Below, piece by piece: positions 24,901-33,328 of a stretch of 33,962 bases of DNA. Location: the NCBI GenBank assembly GCA_947259195.1, contig CAMYLC010000089.1:1-33962 (forward strand), read 5' to 3'. This DNA is from Thermoanaerobaculia bacterium. GTDB lineage: Bacteria; Acidobacteriota; Thermoanaerobaculia; Multivoradales; JAHEKO01. The notes below the pieces were generated by a model. The model was not told where the DNA came from. It ran no database searches and was given only the letters and a program-made list of their open reading frames with translations. Position 1 is the stretch's first letter, and every line of letters begins with the position of its first letter. The translations under genes were made by a program, and so were the position numbers.

Positions 24901-26759
24901 CCACCAAACCGAGTCTTCGCTTCCGGCTGTCTCAGGTCGGGCGCGACAGGGCCCTGCGCTCTGTACCCTTGTGGATCGTCGTCACGGCTCTCAATACCAG
25001 CGTCTTGATGGGAGTTATCGCTATGAGGGTCGCCCGCGACGGGTCGGCTTCTCTTCCGACCCGTGAGCTTGCCCTGGTTCTGGGTCTCGCTCTCGCCGTC
25101 TACCTTCTCGCGGGCGGGGTTCGCAGCCGTTGTCGCAGAATCGACATGACCTTGCCGCTGTCGACCAGCAACCTGTGGACAGTGCACTCCATCGCGACCT
25201 ACCTGGCCGGGCTCCTCGTACTCCTGGCTTCGGCTGCAGTGCTGGCCACACACATGTCGATTCTCTCCAGACGCGCGGCCTTCTCGGGAGGTGGCGAGTC
25301 TCTCGTTGGCTTCTGCGCTCAGCTGGCGGCTATCTGGTTCCTGGCCGTCATGGTGATGCAGAGCTACCGCGCCGACCTCCGCAAACCGACCGGTCGGAGT
25401 GCATTCCTGACGAGCCTCGCCACGGCTGTCGGGATTCCGTTCCTGGCGGCGCTCCTGGCGGGTCGATCTCAATCACTCACGATCGCGCCGATCGCGGCGG
25501 GAGTGATCCTGGGCTACAGATCCATTCTTAGCCTGCCCAAGTGCCTCAGCCTGTCGCCCTTGGAGGTGTCGAGCGAGAGTACCGGCGCAGTCGCTCCAGC
25601 ACTGGCAGAGACCTCGGAGTCCACGCCGCCGAGGGATCAGATTCTCTCCCACCGCGCTTCCCGCAGACTTGTCGCCAGGACCGTTTTCCATACTCCCCCA
25701 TGGGGCTCTGCCACCGGATGGATTGCGCTTCTGTTCGTCGCCGGCTTCGGCTTCCTCATGAGCGGGGTGCTGCGAGCATGGCAACCCGATGCCGATGTTC
25801 GACTCTGGGTCGCAACCATGACCGTCTACATGCTGCTGGCCTTCTTCGCCCCTCTGACTTTCCGATTGCCCACCCTGGATCCCCTGCCCGTCTCGCGCCG
25901 CTTCCTCTTCGCCTTGCTGGTCCTGCCGGCCGTCTTCGCTCTGATGCTTGGATATGCCGGAGGTTGGCTTACGCAGAGGTATCTTGGCGACACCAATAGA
26001 ACCGTCCAGTATCGAGTGGAGATGCCGCACTGTTGGGTCAGCGTGCCCTACGCTCACCTGGAGGTGGCCTGGGACGGGAACCTCCCCGAGCTTACGTCCC
26101 CATGGGGAGAGACCCACGCCGCATCGAGCTCCACCCTCTTCCGAGGCGGCAAGGCAACGCTCTACTCACCTTTCAACACCCCCGAGGAAAGCTCCGCTGC
26201 CTTCGAAGCTCTACTGACGAGTCGCGCGATCGAGAGTGTCCACGGTACATCGATCCCACACGAAGAGATCATGGAACGGTATTTCGTGGTGGACGGCGAC
26301 CGATTGGTGGGCCTCAAGCAAGGAGGTCTTACCCTGGAAGAGGATTTTCCCTACCTTGGTCGACCGGCCGGTCAACACCAATTCCTGGCCCTGATGGCCT
26401 TGGTGCTCATCCCTTGGTTCTTGTTGCTGGCGATCTTTCTCAGAACCTTCCGCGCCAACCTGAGTGACAAGACCCGTCAGGTGACTTTCTGGAGCCTTCT
26501 GGGCCTTTCCCTGGTCTTGATGCTCGGCCAGGTAGCAATGGCTGTATCCGGACTCGCCAGACCCGACGTCCTGAGAGGGACGATGGAGGTCGCACTGCGA
26601 CAGGCAACCAGCTCGACGCCAGCAACAGTAACTCTCTCGATCGCCTGTCTGGCGTTGGTGATTGTCAGCTACCTGCTCGCACAGCGGCAGCTGGTGAAGG
26701 CCGAGATACCGATGACGCCCACCAAGTTCGCGCTGCTGGACTTCAGCCAAGAGCACTGA
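24897..26759 (+). CDS. Large ABC transporter membrane protein of the GntR-ABC operon
   Basis: A 620-residue membrane protein, the partner of the preceding ATPase by its 4-base overlap. About six hydrophobic segments lie in the first 260 residues (such as VPLWIVVTALNTSVLMGVIA and ELALVLGLALAVYLLAGG), then a polar linker, TMs around 280-365, an extracytoplasmic segment of roughly 120 residues (about 366-490, starting YLGDTNRTVQYRVEMPHCW), and a final set of TMs (about 495-600). The insert has strand-like spacing and no motif I recognise. The size is larger than a typical half-permease, as if two permease halves were fused; this is inference. No later gene follows before the convergent SYLF gene. 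Confidence 0.82.
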   Translation: MTTKPSLRFRLSQVGRDRALRSVPLWIVVTALNTSVLMGVIAMRVARDGSASLPTRELALVLGLALAVYLLAGGVRSRCRRIDMTLPLSTSNLWTVHSIATYLAGLLVLLASAAVLATHMSILSRRAAFSGGGESLVGFCAQLAAIWFLAVMVMQSYRADLRKPTGRSAFLTSLATAVGIPFLAALLAGRSQSLTIAPIAAGVILGYRSILSLPKCLSLSPLEVSSESTGAVAPALAETSESTPPRDQILSHRASRRLVARTVFHTPPWGSATGWIALLFVAGFGFLMSGVLRAWQPDADVRLWVATMTVYMLLAFFAPLTFRLPTLDPLPVSRRFLFALLVLPAVFALMLGYAGGWLTQRYLGDTNRTVQYRVEMPHCWVSVPYAHLEVAWDGNLPELTSPWGETHAASSSTLFRGGKATLYSPFNTPEESSAAFEALLTSRAIESVHGTSIPHEEIMERYFVVDGDRLVGLKQGGLTLEEDFPYLGRPAGQHQFLALMALVLIPWFLLLAIFLRTFRANLSDKTRQVTFWSLLGLSLVLMLGQVAMAVSGLARPDVLRGTMEVALRQATSSTPATVTLSIACLALVIVSYLLAQRQLVKAEIPMTPTKFALLDFSQEH

Positions 26760-26787
26760 CCCTTGGATTCCAACAAGAGAGCCTCGC

Positions 26788-27537
26788 CTAGTCGGCCTCG
26801 CTACCCGTGAGTTTGGCAACCGCCTCGAGAAGGGGATCGGCGTGTGGGTTCTCCCCCTTGCCTTGAATCAAGATGTCCGACGGGCGGAGATCCTCGCCAA
26901 AGTAGGCCCGGTTCCAAGACTGCCGGACGTCGACCACTGAACCCTCGACGGAGACTCCACCGTACAAGCCCTTGTTCCTGGTGAAGACGATCAGATCGGC
27001 CGTAATGCCTGCCGCCCCTACACCCTCGCCAATCGGCCCTGCCGCGACGCTGAGGTCGGCGCCGAGCTTCGCTGCGGTGTTCAAGAGGCGATTCAAGCCC
27101 CGCTCATTGGTGACGATGATGAGGGTCTCCGACGCCTGACCCCCGGCCTGGAGTCCAAAGCTCACACCTCCAAGGGTGTAAAAAGCCGGCATGGTCCAAC
27201 CGCCAGTCGCCTCGTTGCGTGCCACCAGCACTCCAGACCCTCCAGAGCCACCGAAGATGAAAGCGCCCTTCACCATTTGAGGAATGATCAGGAAACCCTT
27301 GGCAGTCTTCAGGTATCCGTCGTAGTTGCGGGTGAAGATGTCGTCGGTCTGGAAGGTCTCCACAGTGAGCCTCGACTTCTCCACCGTCTGGCGGGCCTTT
27401 TGCTCCTTGCTCTGGGCAGCTGCAGTTCCCACCACACCAAGTAAGAGCGCGAAAAAAGTCAGCGCAACCGTGGTGAGCCGACGCGGGGACTTGTCAGGCG
27501 AAGTCGAGATCCGGGTGCTTCTGTTCAATTCCAGCAT
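26788..27537 (-). CDS. SYLF-domain (Ysc84-like) lipid-binding protein, exported
   Basis: A 249-residue protein with an N-terminal basic region and a signal peptide-like core (VALTFFALLLGVVGTAAAQ, about 24-42). The SYLF domain fills residues about 70-225: AKGFLIIPQMVKGAFIFGGSGGSGVLVARN, FYTLGGVSFGLQAGGQASETLIIV, and SVAAGPIGEGVGAAGITADLIVFTRNKGLYGGVSVEGSVV, all typical of the family. SYLF proteins bind phosphoinositides in eukaryotes; bacterial members are exported and uncharacterised. The SD site AAGGAGG precedes ATG 27537 by 10 bases. It is 79 bases downstream of the GDPD gene on the same strand, with an inverted repeat between them. Confidence 0.92.
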   Translation of the reverse strand: MLELNRSTRISTSPDKSPRRLTTVALTFFALLLGVVGTAAAQSKEQKARQTVEKSRLTVETFQTDDIFTRNYDGYLKTAKGFLIIPQMVKGAFIFGGSGGSGVLVARNEATGGWTMPAFYTLGGVSFGLQAGGQASETLIIVTNERGLNRLLNTAAKLGADLSVAAGPIGEGVGAAGITADLIVFTRNKGLYGGVSVEGSVVDVRQSWNRAYFGEDLRPSDILIQGKGENPHADPLLEAVAKLTGSEAD

Positions 27538-27560
27538 TCTGGGTAAGCCTCCTTGTGAGT

Positions 27561-27592
27561 CTGGTCCGACGCAGTGTCATGAAGTGGACCAG
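27561..27592. promoter_or_regulatory. Inverted repeat upstream of the SYLF gene
   Basis: CTGGTCC (27561-27567) and GGACCAG (27586-27592) are exact reverse complements 18 bases apart, 24 to 55 bases upstream of the minus-strand SYLF start and after the GDPD stop. It could be an operator or a weak terminator for the GDPD message. Confidence 0.35.
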
Positions 27593-27616
27593 GCCCTACT
27601 TTATCTGGGATTCGAA

Positions 27617-29482
27617 TCAGGCGTTGTCCTCTGGTGATTCCTTGACTCCTCCGAAGTAGACCGCCAATCCAACCATGAGTCTCTCGACCGCGTTCAGGTC
27701 GGCACGGTATGCGAGCACGTCCCGCGCCAGCTGTGGGTCATCCGTAATGATGCTATCGACACCGACGTCCATCATCGCCGACATCCCCAGCGCATCGTTC
27801 ACCGTCCAGGTGAACACTTCCTTGCCTGCACGGTGGGAGGAGTTGACGAACCGGCGATTCGCCATCCCTGAGTTGACGGCCAAGAAATCCACATCCATCC
27901 GGGTCAGATCGCCCATCACCACGGACGTCAGGATTCCGGTGGTCCACTCAGGCCGCACGGCTTTCATTCTCTTCAGGCCGTCGTAGTCCAACGACATGAC
28001 CCTGATGTCCGATGCCATTCCCAGCCGATCGACGATCTCTGCCACCCTTTCCTCGAGACGGACCTGGTGGCCGTAGTATTTGAGCTCAATCACCACTCCG
28101 GCCCTCCCCCGGCAGAGCGCCAACACCTCCTCGAGCTTCGGCACTCTCTGGTCGCGGAAATCGGGCGAGAAGAAGCTTCCGATGTCGATCTCCTGAAGGT
28201 CTTCCCAGGTCGCATCCCAGATCTTGAGATCGATGCCAGCAACCTTCTTGAGATCGCTGTCATGGAGGACCACGACCTCTCCGTCCGCCGTCTCCTGGAC
28301 GTCGATCTCCACCCAGTCGGTTGCCGCCTCGAGCGCCACCTCTACTGCTGCGAGAGTGTTCTCCGGAGCGTGCATTGCAGCCCCTCGGTGGGCTGTGATC
28401 TCGACTCGGTCCTCGATGCTCGCGCGCTCCAACATGAAGAAGGCCACACCGGCAGATGCGATCAGCGCCACCAAAGCCAGAGAGAGCACAAATCCACGGG
28501 AGAAGCTCAGGGCCCTCGGCTCGGTTCCCGAAGCTGCCTCCTCCTGCGCCGCATCGAGGACCTGAGAGCTTCCACCGATCGTCTGGTAGAAATCGACGAT
28601 CAGAGCTGCGAGCACGGCGGCGGAGACGAGGGTCGTGACGAGATTGACCAGGCTCCAAACGAGGAGCGTGAGGCCGAGTGCAACCACGAACAGCGGCAGC
28701 GCACCTGTGAGGCGAGGAATCACCTCTCCGCCGACCATCAGGACTAGCGATGTCAGCCCGGCCGAGAAGACGAGGCTCGCCACTACCCACCCGATCAACC
28801 ACTGCGCGATCATCCGCTGGTTGCCACTGACCATGGATCGGCTTTCCTGCAGCGCAGCGTGTGGCCGCTCCCCGCCGAAGATCACCAGGGGCAGCGAAAA
28901 GGCCCAACCGATCAGACGTCGGGCCAAGAGAATCGCCAGCACCGCCACAAGCACCGCCGCAATGCCCAGGGCCCAAATGAGCTCAGGAGGTTTTTCCGCC
29001 AGGTAGAAGTTGATGTCGTGTTGGGTGAGAAGGAGCTTATAGGTCAGGCCTACCAGCAGCAGGAAGGGCGCTGCAATCACGAGCCCACGTGCCACGATCA
29101 TGGCCGTAACCTGCAGCACCGACCAGGCGCGCCCACCCACAAACACCAGGGCACGCCAGAAATCCACCTGCAGGCCTTTTCTCTCTCCCAGGACAATGCT
29201 CATCAGGGCTGCCTGCTCGAGACCGATAATCGCCAGGGTGATACCGCCGATGAGGATGAGGCTCAGCCATCCCAGTGGCCGCAGGAAGAAGAAGAGGAGA
29301 TCCTCGTCCGCCAGCACCGTCCGCCCGGACATCGACACCAGCATTCGCACCAGAGCCGCCGTCAAAGGTGACAGAATCACCAAGGCGAGGATCTTGTAGA
29401 GAATGTCCGAGATCGCCAATTGCGGCCAGGTACTCCGCAGATCGCGCACGATCCTGGAGAGCCTCGAGCCTTCTGGTTCCAC
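27617..29482 (-). CDS. Membrane-fused glycerophosphodiester phosphodiesterase
   Basis: A 621-residue two-part protein. Residues 20-345 hold about eight TM segments of the GDPD membrane-domain family (GPDPase_memb), and residues 361-610 form a GDPD TIM barrel. Catalytic landmarks are HRGA (His365-Arg366), ENT (Glu374-Asn375), EIDVQETADG (Glu392, Asp394) and VVLHDSDL (His407), followed by VIELKYYGHQ and the final FTWTVNDALGMSAMMDVGVDSIITDDP. These enzymes split glycerophosphodiesters into glycerol-3-phosphate and an alcohol; the barrel follows the last TM, probably facing the periplasm. GTG start at 29482 with AAAGGAG 8 bases upstream. Divergent from a lipase gene, so both may share lipid turnover work; that is inference. 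Confidence 0.93.
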   Translation of the reverse strand: MEPEGSRLSRIVRDLRSTWPQLAISDILYKILALVILSPLTAALVRMLVSMSGRTVLADEDLLFFFLRPLGWLSLILIGGITLAIIGLEQAALMSIVLGERKGLQVDFWRALVFVGGRAWSVLQVTAMIVARGLVIAAPFLLLVGLTYKLLLTQHDINFYLAEKPPELIWALGIAAVLVAVLAILLARRLIGWAFSLPLVIFGGERPHAALQESRSMVSGNQRMIAQWLIGWVVASLVFSAGLTSLVLMVGGEVIPRLTGALPLFVVALGLTLLVWSLVNLVTTLVSAAVLAALIVDFYQTIGGSSQVLDAAQEEAASGTEPRALSFSRGFVLSLALVALIASAGVAFFMLERASIEDRVEITAHRGAAMHAPENTLAAVEVALEAATDWVEIDVQETADGEVVVLHDSDLKKVAGIDLKIWDATWEDLQEIDIGSFFSPDFRDQRVPKLEEVLALCRGRAGVVIELKYYGHQVRLEERVAEIVDRLGMASDIRVMSLDYDGLKRMKAVRPEWTTGILTSVVMGDLTRMDVDFLAVNSGMANRRFVNSSHRAGKEVFTWTVNDALGMSAMMDVGVDSIITDDPQLARDVLAYRADLNAVERLMVGLAVYFGGVKESPEDNA

Positions 29483-29566
29483 GAATCAACTCCTTTCGGG
29501 AAGTGGACGCCCGAATAGTACATGGTGCATGTCCGATACCGGACCTCTTGGTTTCAGCTGCGGAAG

Positions 29567-30418
29567 ATGAACCCCCTGTTTCTTCTCCTGATCCCTCCCC
29601 TCGCTGCCCTGCTGATCGTCGGCTGGATCCTGTTCTGGACGGCATTCACCCACCTCCACTGGGTCCGCTTCTATCATCGGATCGAACAAGAGCCGCCGTC
29701 GCTCAGCCGCCGAGGCTGGCTGCGTTTCTACCTCCACACACTGGGCGCCGCGCTCGAGATCATCTGGTGGGCTTGTGCCCATATGTTCCAGGATGGACTA
29801 CGAGAACCAACTGGCGAGCAGACCGGGCCACCTGTTATTTGCGTCCACGGTTTTCATATGACGGGGAGCTGCATGTGGGGCATCCGTCGTCGTCTGGAGA
29901 ATCGCGGCCGACCGACTCGCTCGGTGTTTCTCGGATCGCCCTACCAGAGTGCCGAGGTCTACGCCAAGCCCCTGGCGCGTGTCATACGCGATCTCCGGTC
30001 GCAGTTCAATGATCAGGGATTCGACATTGTCGCCCACTCCATGGGCGGCCTGATCACCAGGAAAGTACTAGCAGACGATCCGGGATTGGCAGCAAGCGCC
30101 CGACGTATCGTTACCCTCGGGTCGCCTCACCACGGCACCGGACTGTTGAGCAGGATCCGTTTCGGGCCCGTCTATCGAATGATGAGCCTTGATTCACCCT
30201 TCATCAGGGCGCTGCCCGATCTTCGCGCATCTGCGCCAAGCACAGAGGTCACTACGGTGGCGACCGAGCAGGACCTGATCGTCTACCCTGTGAGCACCTG
30301 CTTCCTGCCGGGTTCACGACAGATCACCCTGAAGGGCCTCGGGCATCTGGGGCTACTCACCGATCCAGAGGCCCTCGACGCAATCGTCGAGGCCCTAGCA
30401 CCTGTTCCACACCCCTAA
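29567..30418 (+). CDS. Membrane-anchored alpha/beta hydrolase (lipase-like)
   Basis: A 283-residue serine hydrolase with one N-terminal TM segment (about 4-28). The catalytic part starts near residue 88: oxyanion-hole region VICVHGFHMTG, nucleophile elbow AHSMGG (Ser158 in G-x-S-x-G position), VTLGSPHHGTGLL, a candidate Asp in ATEQDLIVYP and His in LKGLGHLGLLTDP. This arrangement matches triacylglycerol lipases of the LipA/PGAP1-like set. The upstream in-frame ATG at 29522 would add 15 polar residues close to the divergent gene's promoter; neither start has a well-spaced SD, so I take the one that begins the TM. The stop codon lies in the first unit of a CCCCTAAG array. Confidence 0.87.
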   Translation: MNPLFLLLIPPLAALLIVGWILFWTAFTHLHWVRFYHRIEQEPPSLSRRGWLRFYLHTLGAALEIIWWACAHMFQDGLREPTGEQTGPPVICVHGFHMTGSCMWGIRRRLENRGRPTRSVFLGSPYQSAEVYAKPLARVIRDLRSQFNDQGFDIVAHSMGGLITRKVLADDPGLAASARRIVTLGSPHHGTGLLSRIRFGPVYRMMSLDSPFIRALPDLRASAPSTEVTTVATEQDLIVYPVSTCFLPGSRQITLKGLGHLGLLTDPEALDAIVEALAPVPHP

Positions 30419-30435
30419 GCCCCTAAGCCCCTAAG
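30412..30435 (+). repeat. Three tandem copies of CCCCTAAG
   Basis: Exact 8-bp units at 30412-30419, 30420-30427 and 30428-30435. The lipase TAA stop (30416-30418) is in the first unit. Related degenerate units occur in the tails of dispersed repeat copies A (9895-9910) and B (near 23431). It fills most of the 36-bp gap between two converging genes. Confidence 0.85.
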
Positions 30436-30454
30436 CCCGGGAGATGCTGATTCT

Positions 30455-31588
30455 TCATTCGAGGACAAAGATGTTCTTCTTCACGCAAATGTCCTTGAGC
30501 TCCTGTGGCCAGACGGTGACACTCACCTCACCGATGTGCGCCTTCTTGAGCAACAACATGTAAGTGCGAGACTGACCGATTCCGCCACCGATCGACAGCG
30601 GAATCTCGTCGTTGAGAATCGCCTGGTGATAGGGAAACTCCAGATAGTGGAGCAGATCACTCAACTCCAGCTGAGTCTTCAAGGTCTCGGCATCGACCCG
30701 GATGCCCATTGAAGTGAGCTCGTGACGGCGGCGTGTTACCGGGTTCCAGACCAGGATGTCCCCGTTGAGGCCATGCATCGGGGCACCCTTCTTCGACGTC
30801 GTCTCAGTCACCCAGTCATCGTAGTCCGCAGCGCGCATCTCATGGGGGTAGCCGTCCGCCAATGTCCAGCCGATGCCATAGATAAAGACCGCCGGATACT
30901 CCTGCAGAACCTGTGTCTCGCGAGCCTTGCGAGGTAGGTCGGGATACATCTCGAGGATCTCTTCGGCGTGGAGGAAAGTGAGCTCATCCGGCAGGCTCGG
31001 GTACTTGTCACTGACGAGCTGAGGGAACATCTCCTGGGCGTGAAGCTCAGCGCCCTTGAGGACCTTCCAGATCTTCTCGACCACATCGGTGAGGAAGTCC
31101 AGATTGCGCTGGTCCCTCGAGATGACCCGTTCCCAGTCCCACTGATCGACGTAGGCGCTGTGGTCGTGATCCAGGAAGTAGTCCTTGCGCACGGCATGCA
31201 TGTCGGTGTTGATTCCCTCACCGACTTTGCAGCCGAATTGCCTCAGAGCCACCCTCTTCCATTTCGTGGCCGCCTGAACGACTTGCGCCGTTATGGGCTT
31301 CTCCAAGCCCAGACCGCAAGGAAACTCCACCGGAGTCCTGGAGCCGTCCCGGTCCAGCATGTCATTGACACCGCTCTCCACATCGACGATCAGCGGTACC
31401 TGCACCATGGTCAGATTGAGCTCCTTGCACATGTTGTCTTCGATGTACCGCTTGACTGCGTACACCGCCTCCATGGTCTCCATGGGTGTGAGCAATGACT
31501 CGTAGTCGCTCGGGAGAATCTTCTCCACTTCTTCATAGGTACTGATTCCAGGGCCAGCGAGATCGGCCTTCTTGTCCATGCTGCTCAT
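30455..31588 (-). CDS. asnA: Aspartate-ammonia ligase (asparagine synthetase A)
   Basis: Class II tRNA-synthetase-like enzyme that makes asparagine from aspartate, ammonia and ATP in the cytoplasm, 377 residues against about 330 in E. coli. Strong family blocks: VQVPLIVDVESGVNDMLD (about 62-79), AALRQFGCKVGEGINTDM-like RVALRQFGCKVGEG (about 112-125), HSAYVDQWDWERVI (about 143-156), RAADYDDWVTE, LNGDILVWNPVTRRRHELTSMGIRVDAETL and the ATP-site SIGGGIGQSRTYMLLL near the C-terminus. The extra length is mostly an N-terminal extension. ATG 31588 has AGGAGG about 9 bases upstream. Single gene, converging with the lipase; it uses free ammonia rather than glutamine. Confidence 0.96.
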   Translation of the reverse strand: MSSMDKKADLAGPGISTYEEVEKILPSDYESLLTPMETMEAVYAVKRYIEDNMCKELNLTMVQVPLIVDVESGVNDMLDRDGSRTPVEFPCGLGLEKPITAQVVQAATKWKRVALRQFGCKVGEGINTDMHAVRKDYFLDHDHSAYVDQWDWERVISRDQRNLDFLTDVVEKIWKVLKGAELHAQEMFPQLVSDKYPSLPDELTFLHAEEILEMYPDLPRKARETQVLQEYPAVFIYGIGWTLADGYPHEMRAADYDDWVTETTSKKGAPMHGLNGDILVWNPVTRRRHELTSMGIRVDAETLKTQLELSDLLHYLEFPYHQAILNDEIPLSIGGGIGQSRTYMLLLKKAHIGEVSVTVWPQELKDICVKKNIFVLE

Positions 31589-31986
31589 TCTCGATCCTCC
31601 TGCATTGGTCTTCGAGGATGGATGGTGGCGGATCGCTATCGACGAGGCCTGGGTGGCACACCCGATCTGGCCTCGAACTCGAGCCTGAGATCCGAAGGGA
31701 GAATCGACTCTCCTTCACCTTGGTTTGTAGCAGGACCGCCGCAGTGTCCCAACACCCTGGTAGGCGGGACCCGCTCCCGCCCGGCAGGGTGGGTCGAATC
31801 AGCAAACCGCGCTGCCGCGAGGGGTGCCTCCCACGACCCCGAGGCATGGCTCCTTCAATTGCGATAGTCTCTGTGAAACCAACCCCTGCCAGGAGCAAGG
31901 AACGTCGGCCCCACCGGAGCTCGGCAACAACAGCCAGGCCTCGTCTGACTCCTGCATGCCAACGGGCCAGAGGAGGAGATCGACCC
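31589..31986. other. 398-bp divergent spacer with a hairpin-rich segment
   Basis: No gene is supported here. The TPR frame is open upstream to 31618 but the codons are arginine/proline-rich and non-coding in character. The spacer holds the REP-like palindrome at 31753-31791 and a second stem TGCCTC/GAGGCA (31825-31830 with 31841-31846). Promoters for asnA and the TPR gene must lie here, but no convincing -35/-10 pair was found. Confidence 0.5.
31753..31791. repeat. REP-like palindrome with GTAG head
   Basis: GTAG (31760-31763) is followed by a perfect hairpin GCGGGA-CCCGC-TCCCGC (31764-31780). Outer arms CACCCTG (31753-31759) and CAGGGTG (31785-31791) also pair, giving a two-part cruciform. 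The GTAG head and 5-base loop match the palindromes at 33329-33382. Confidence 0.65.
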
Positions 31987-33171
31987 ATGAATACGCGAGT
32001 CGCCCAATCCGAGTGCGCGGTACCGGAATTGAGCCCAACCAGTATTCCCATACGCACGCCCCTAGTAGCGACCCTGCTCTTCTTGCTCCTGCTCGGCAGT
32101 CGGCTCGCTCTCTTGGCCGCCGACGACTCACAGCGGGTAGCGCCGCTGCTGGAAGGGATGGGCGACCACCACCACCCCATTACTACCGACAACCCCATGG
32201 TCCAGCGGTTCTTCGACCAGGGCCTGGTCCTGGCCTACGGTTTCAACCACGCCGAAGCGGCTCGCTCGTTTCGGGAAGCCATCCGACTTGAACCGGACTG
32301 TGCCTCCTGCTACTGGGGCCTCTCCTATGTGCTCGGACCCAACATCAACTCGATGATGGATGCCAGCGACCTGCCGGAGGCCTGGAACGCTCTGCAGAAG
32401 GCTCTCGAGTACAAGGACAAGGCCAGTCCCAAAGAGCAGGCCTTCATCGCGGCACTCAGCAAGCGCTACGTCGCCGAGGCTCCCGATGACCGCTCTCATC
32501 TTGACAAAGCCTACGCCGACAAGATGCGCCAACCCGGCTATTCGACGGTACAGCACTACTGGATCACACCGCTCTACGCCATGGTTCGCTTCGGCCGGTG
32601 GGAAGATATCCTCGAGGAGCCACCACCGGACGCGGACCTCATCTACCCAGTCGGGGTCTGGCACTACGCCCGAGCGATCGCCCTGATCCGCACCCAGCGA
32701 TTCGAAGAGGCGGCAAGGGAACTGGCACTCCTCGAGGCAATCGTGGCCGACCCTGAGTTGGCATCGATCACCGTCTGGGACCTGAACAATGCTGCCAGCC
32801 TTCTGGCCATCGCCGGGGAGGTAGTAGCTGGGGAGCTGGCCACGGCACAGGGAGATCTCGAAGCTGGTATCCAACACCTGGAAACAGGCGTGCTCCTCGA
32901 GAGCAAACTCACGTACGACGAACCGCCGACATGGCATTCCCCGGTGAGGCTCAACCTGGGTGCCGTTCTCCTCCAAGCCAACCGGCCGGCCGAGGCCGAG
33001 CGGGTCTATCGTGAGGATCTGGAGATCTATCCGGACAATGGCTGGGCCCTCATCGGCCTGCAACGGAGTCTCGAAGCACAAGGCAAGACTCCCGCAGCCG
33101 AGGACGTTGCGCGGCGCTTCACCAAGGCCTGGCAGAACGCAGACTTGAGTCTCACTGCCTCGCGACTGTGA
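31987..33171 (+). CDS. Exported tetratricopeptide-repeat protein
   Basis: A 394-residue protein with a hydrophobic signal or anchor (PLVATLLFLLLLGSRLALLA, about 25-44). After it comes GDHHHPITTDNPMVQRFFDQGLVLAYGFNHAEAARSFREAIRLEPDC, the opening of a widespread family of periplasmic TPR proteins of unknown role, with HHHP as a possible metal-binding motif. TPR units continue (ASCYWGLSYVLGPNIN, FEEAARELALLEAIV, PAEAERVYREDLEIYPDNGWALIGL). Start ATG 31987 has GAGGAGG about 10 bases upstream; the longer in-frame opening is not used. Dispersed repeat copy C starts five bases after its stop. Single gene, divergent from asnA. Confidence 0.9.
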   Translation: MNTRVAQSECAVPELSPTSIPIRTPLVATLLFLLLLGSRLALLAADDSQRVAPLLEGMGDHHHPITTDNPMVQRFFDQGLVLAYGFNHAEAARSFREAIRLEPDCASCYWGLSYVLGPNINSMMDASDLPEAWNALQKALEYKDKASPKEQAFIAALSKRYVAEAPDDRSHLDKAYADKMRQPGYSTVQHYWITPLYAMVRFGRWEDILEEPPPDADLIYPVGVWHYARAIALIRTQRFEEAARELALLEAIVADPELASITVWDLNNAASLLAIAGEVVAGELATAQGDLEAGIQHLETGVLLESKLTYDEPPTWHSPVRLNLGAVLLQANRPAEAERVYREDLEIYPDNGWALIGLQRSLEAQGKTPAAEDVARRFTKAWQNADLSLTASRL

Positions 33172-33175
33172 GACT

Positions 33176-33256
33176 CGGGGTTGAGGCGGCCGGGCGTTCC
33201 TTGAGGGCTTGGGGTAGAAGCAGCCGTCGATGGCTCCGGCTGATCTCTGAGGGCCT
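33176..33256 (+). repeat. Dispersed tandem-unit repeat, copy C
   Basis: Units 33176-33210 (shortened, about 35 bases) and 33211-33256 (46 bases), with CGGGGTTGAGGCGG head and CTTGAGGGCTT and CTCTGAGGG ends as in copies A and B. Unit 2 has a perfect 6-bp stem CAGCCG/CGGCTG (33221-33226 with 33237-33242). The first five bases after the TPR stop codon lead straight into it. Confidence 0.72.
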
Positions 33257-33328
33257 GAGGCCCGGGCAAATGACCACGATCCCGTGGAGGTTCGTCCGGG
33301 TGGTCCGCAGGGGGACGGCGGCGGCATT

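Noticed and set aside
27605..27625. tRNA T-arm-like GATTCGAATC
   Set aside because: It is a 10-bp palindrome over the GDPD stop codon; no acceptor, D or anticodon arm could be placed around it.
31618..31986. Upstream extension of the TPR gene
   Set aside because: Composition is not protein-like, it crosses the REP palindrome, and a strong SD precedes ATG 31987.
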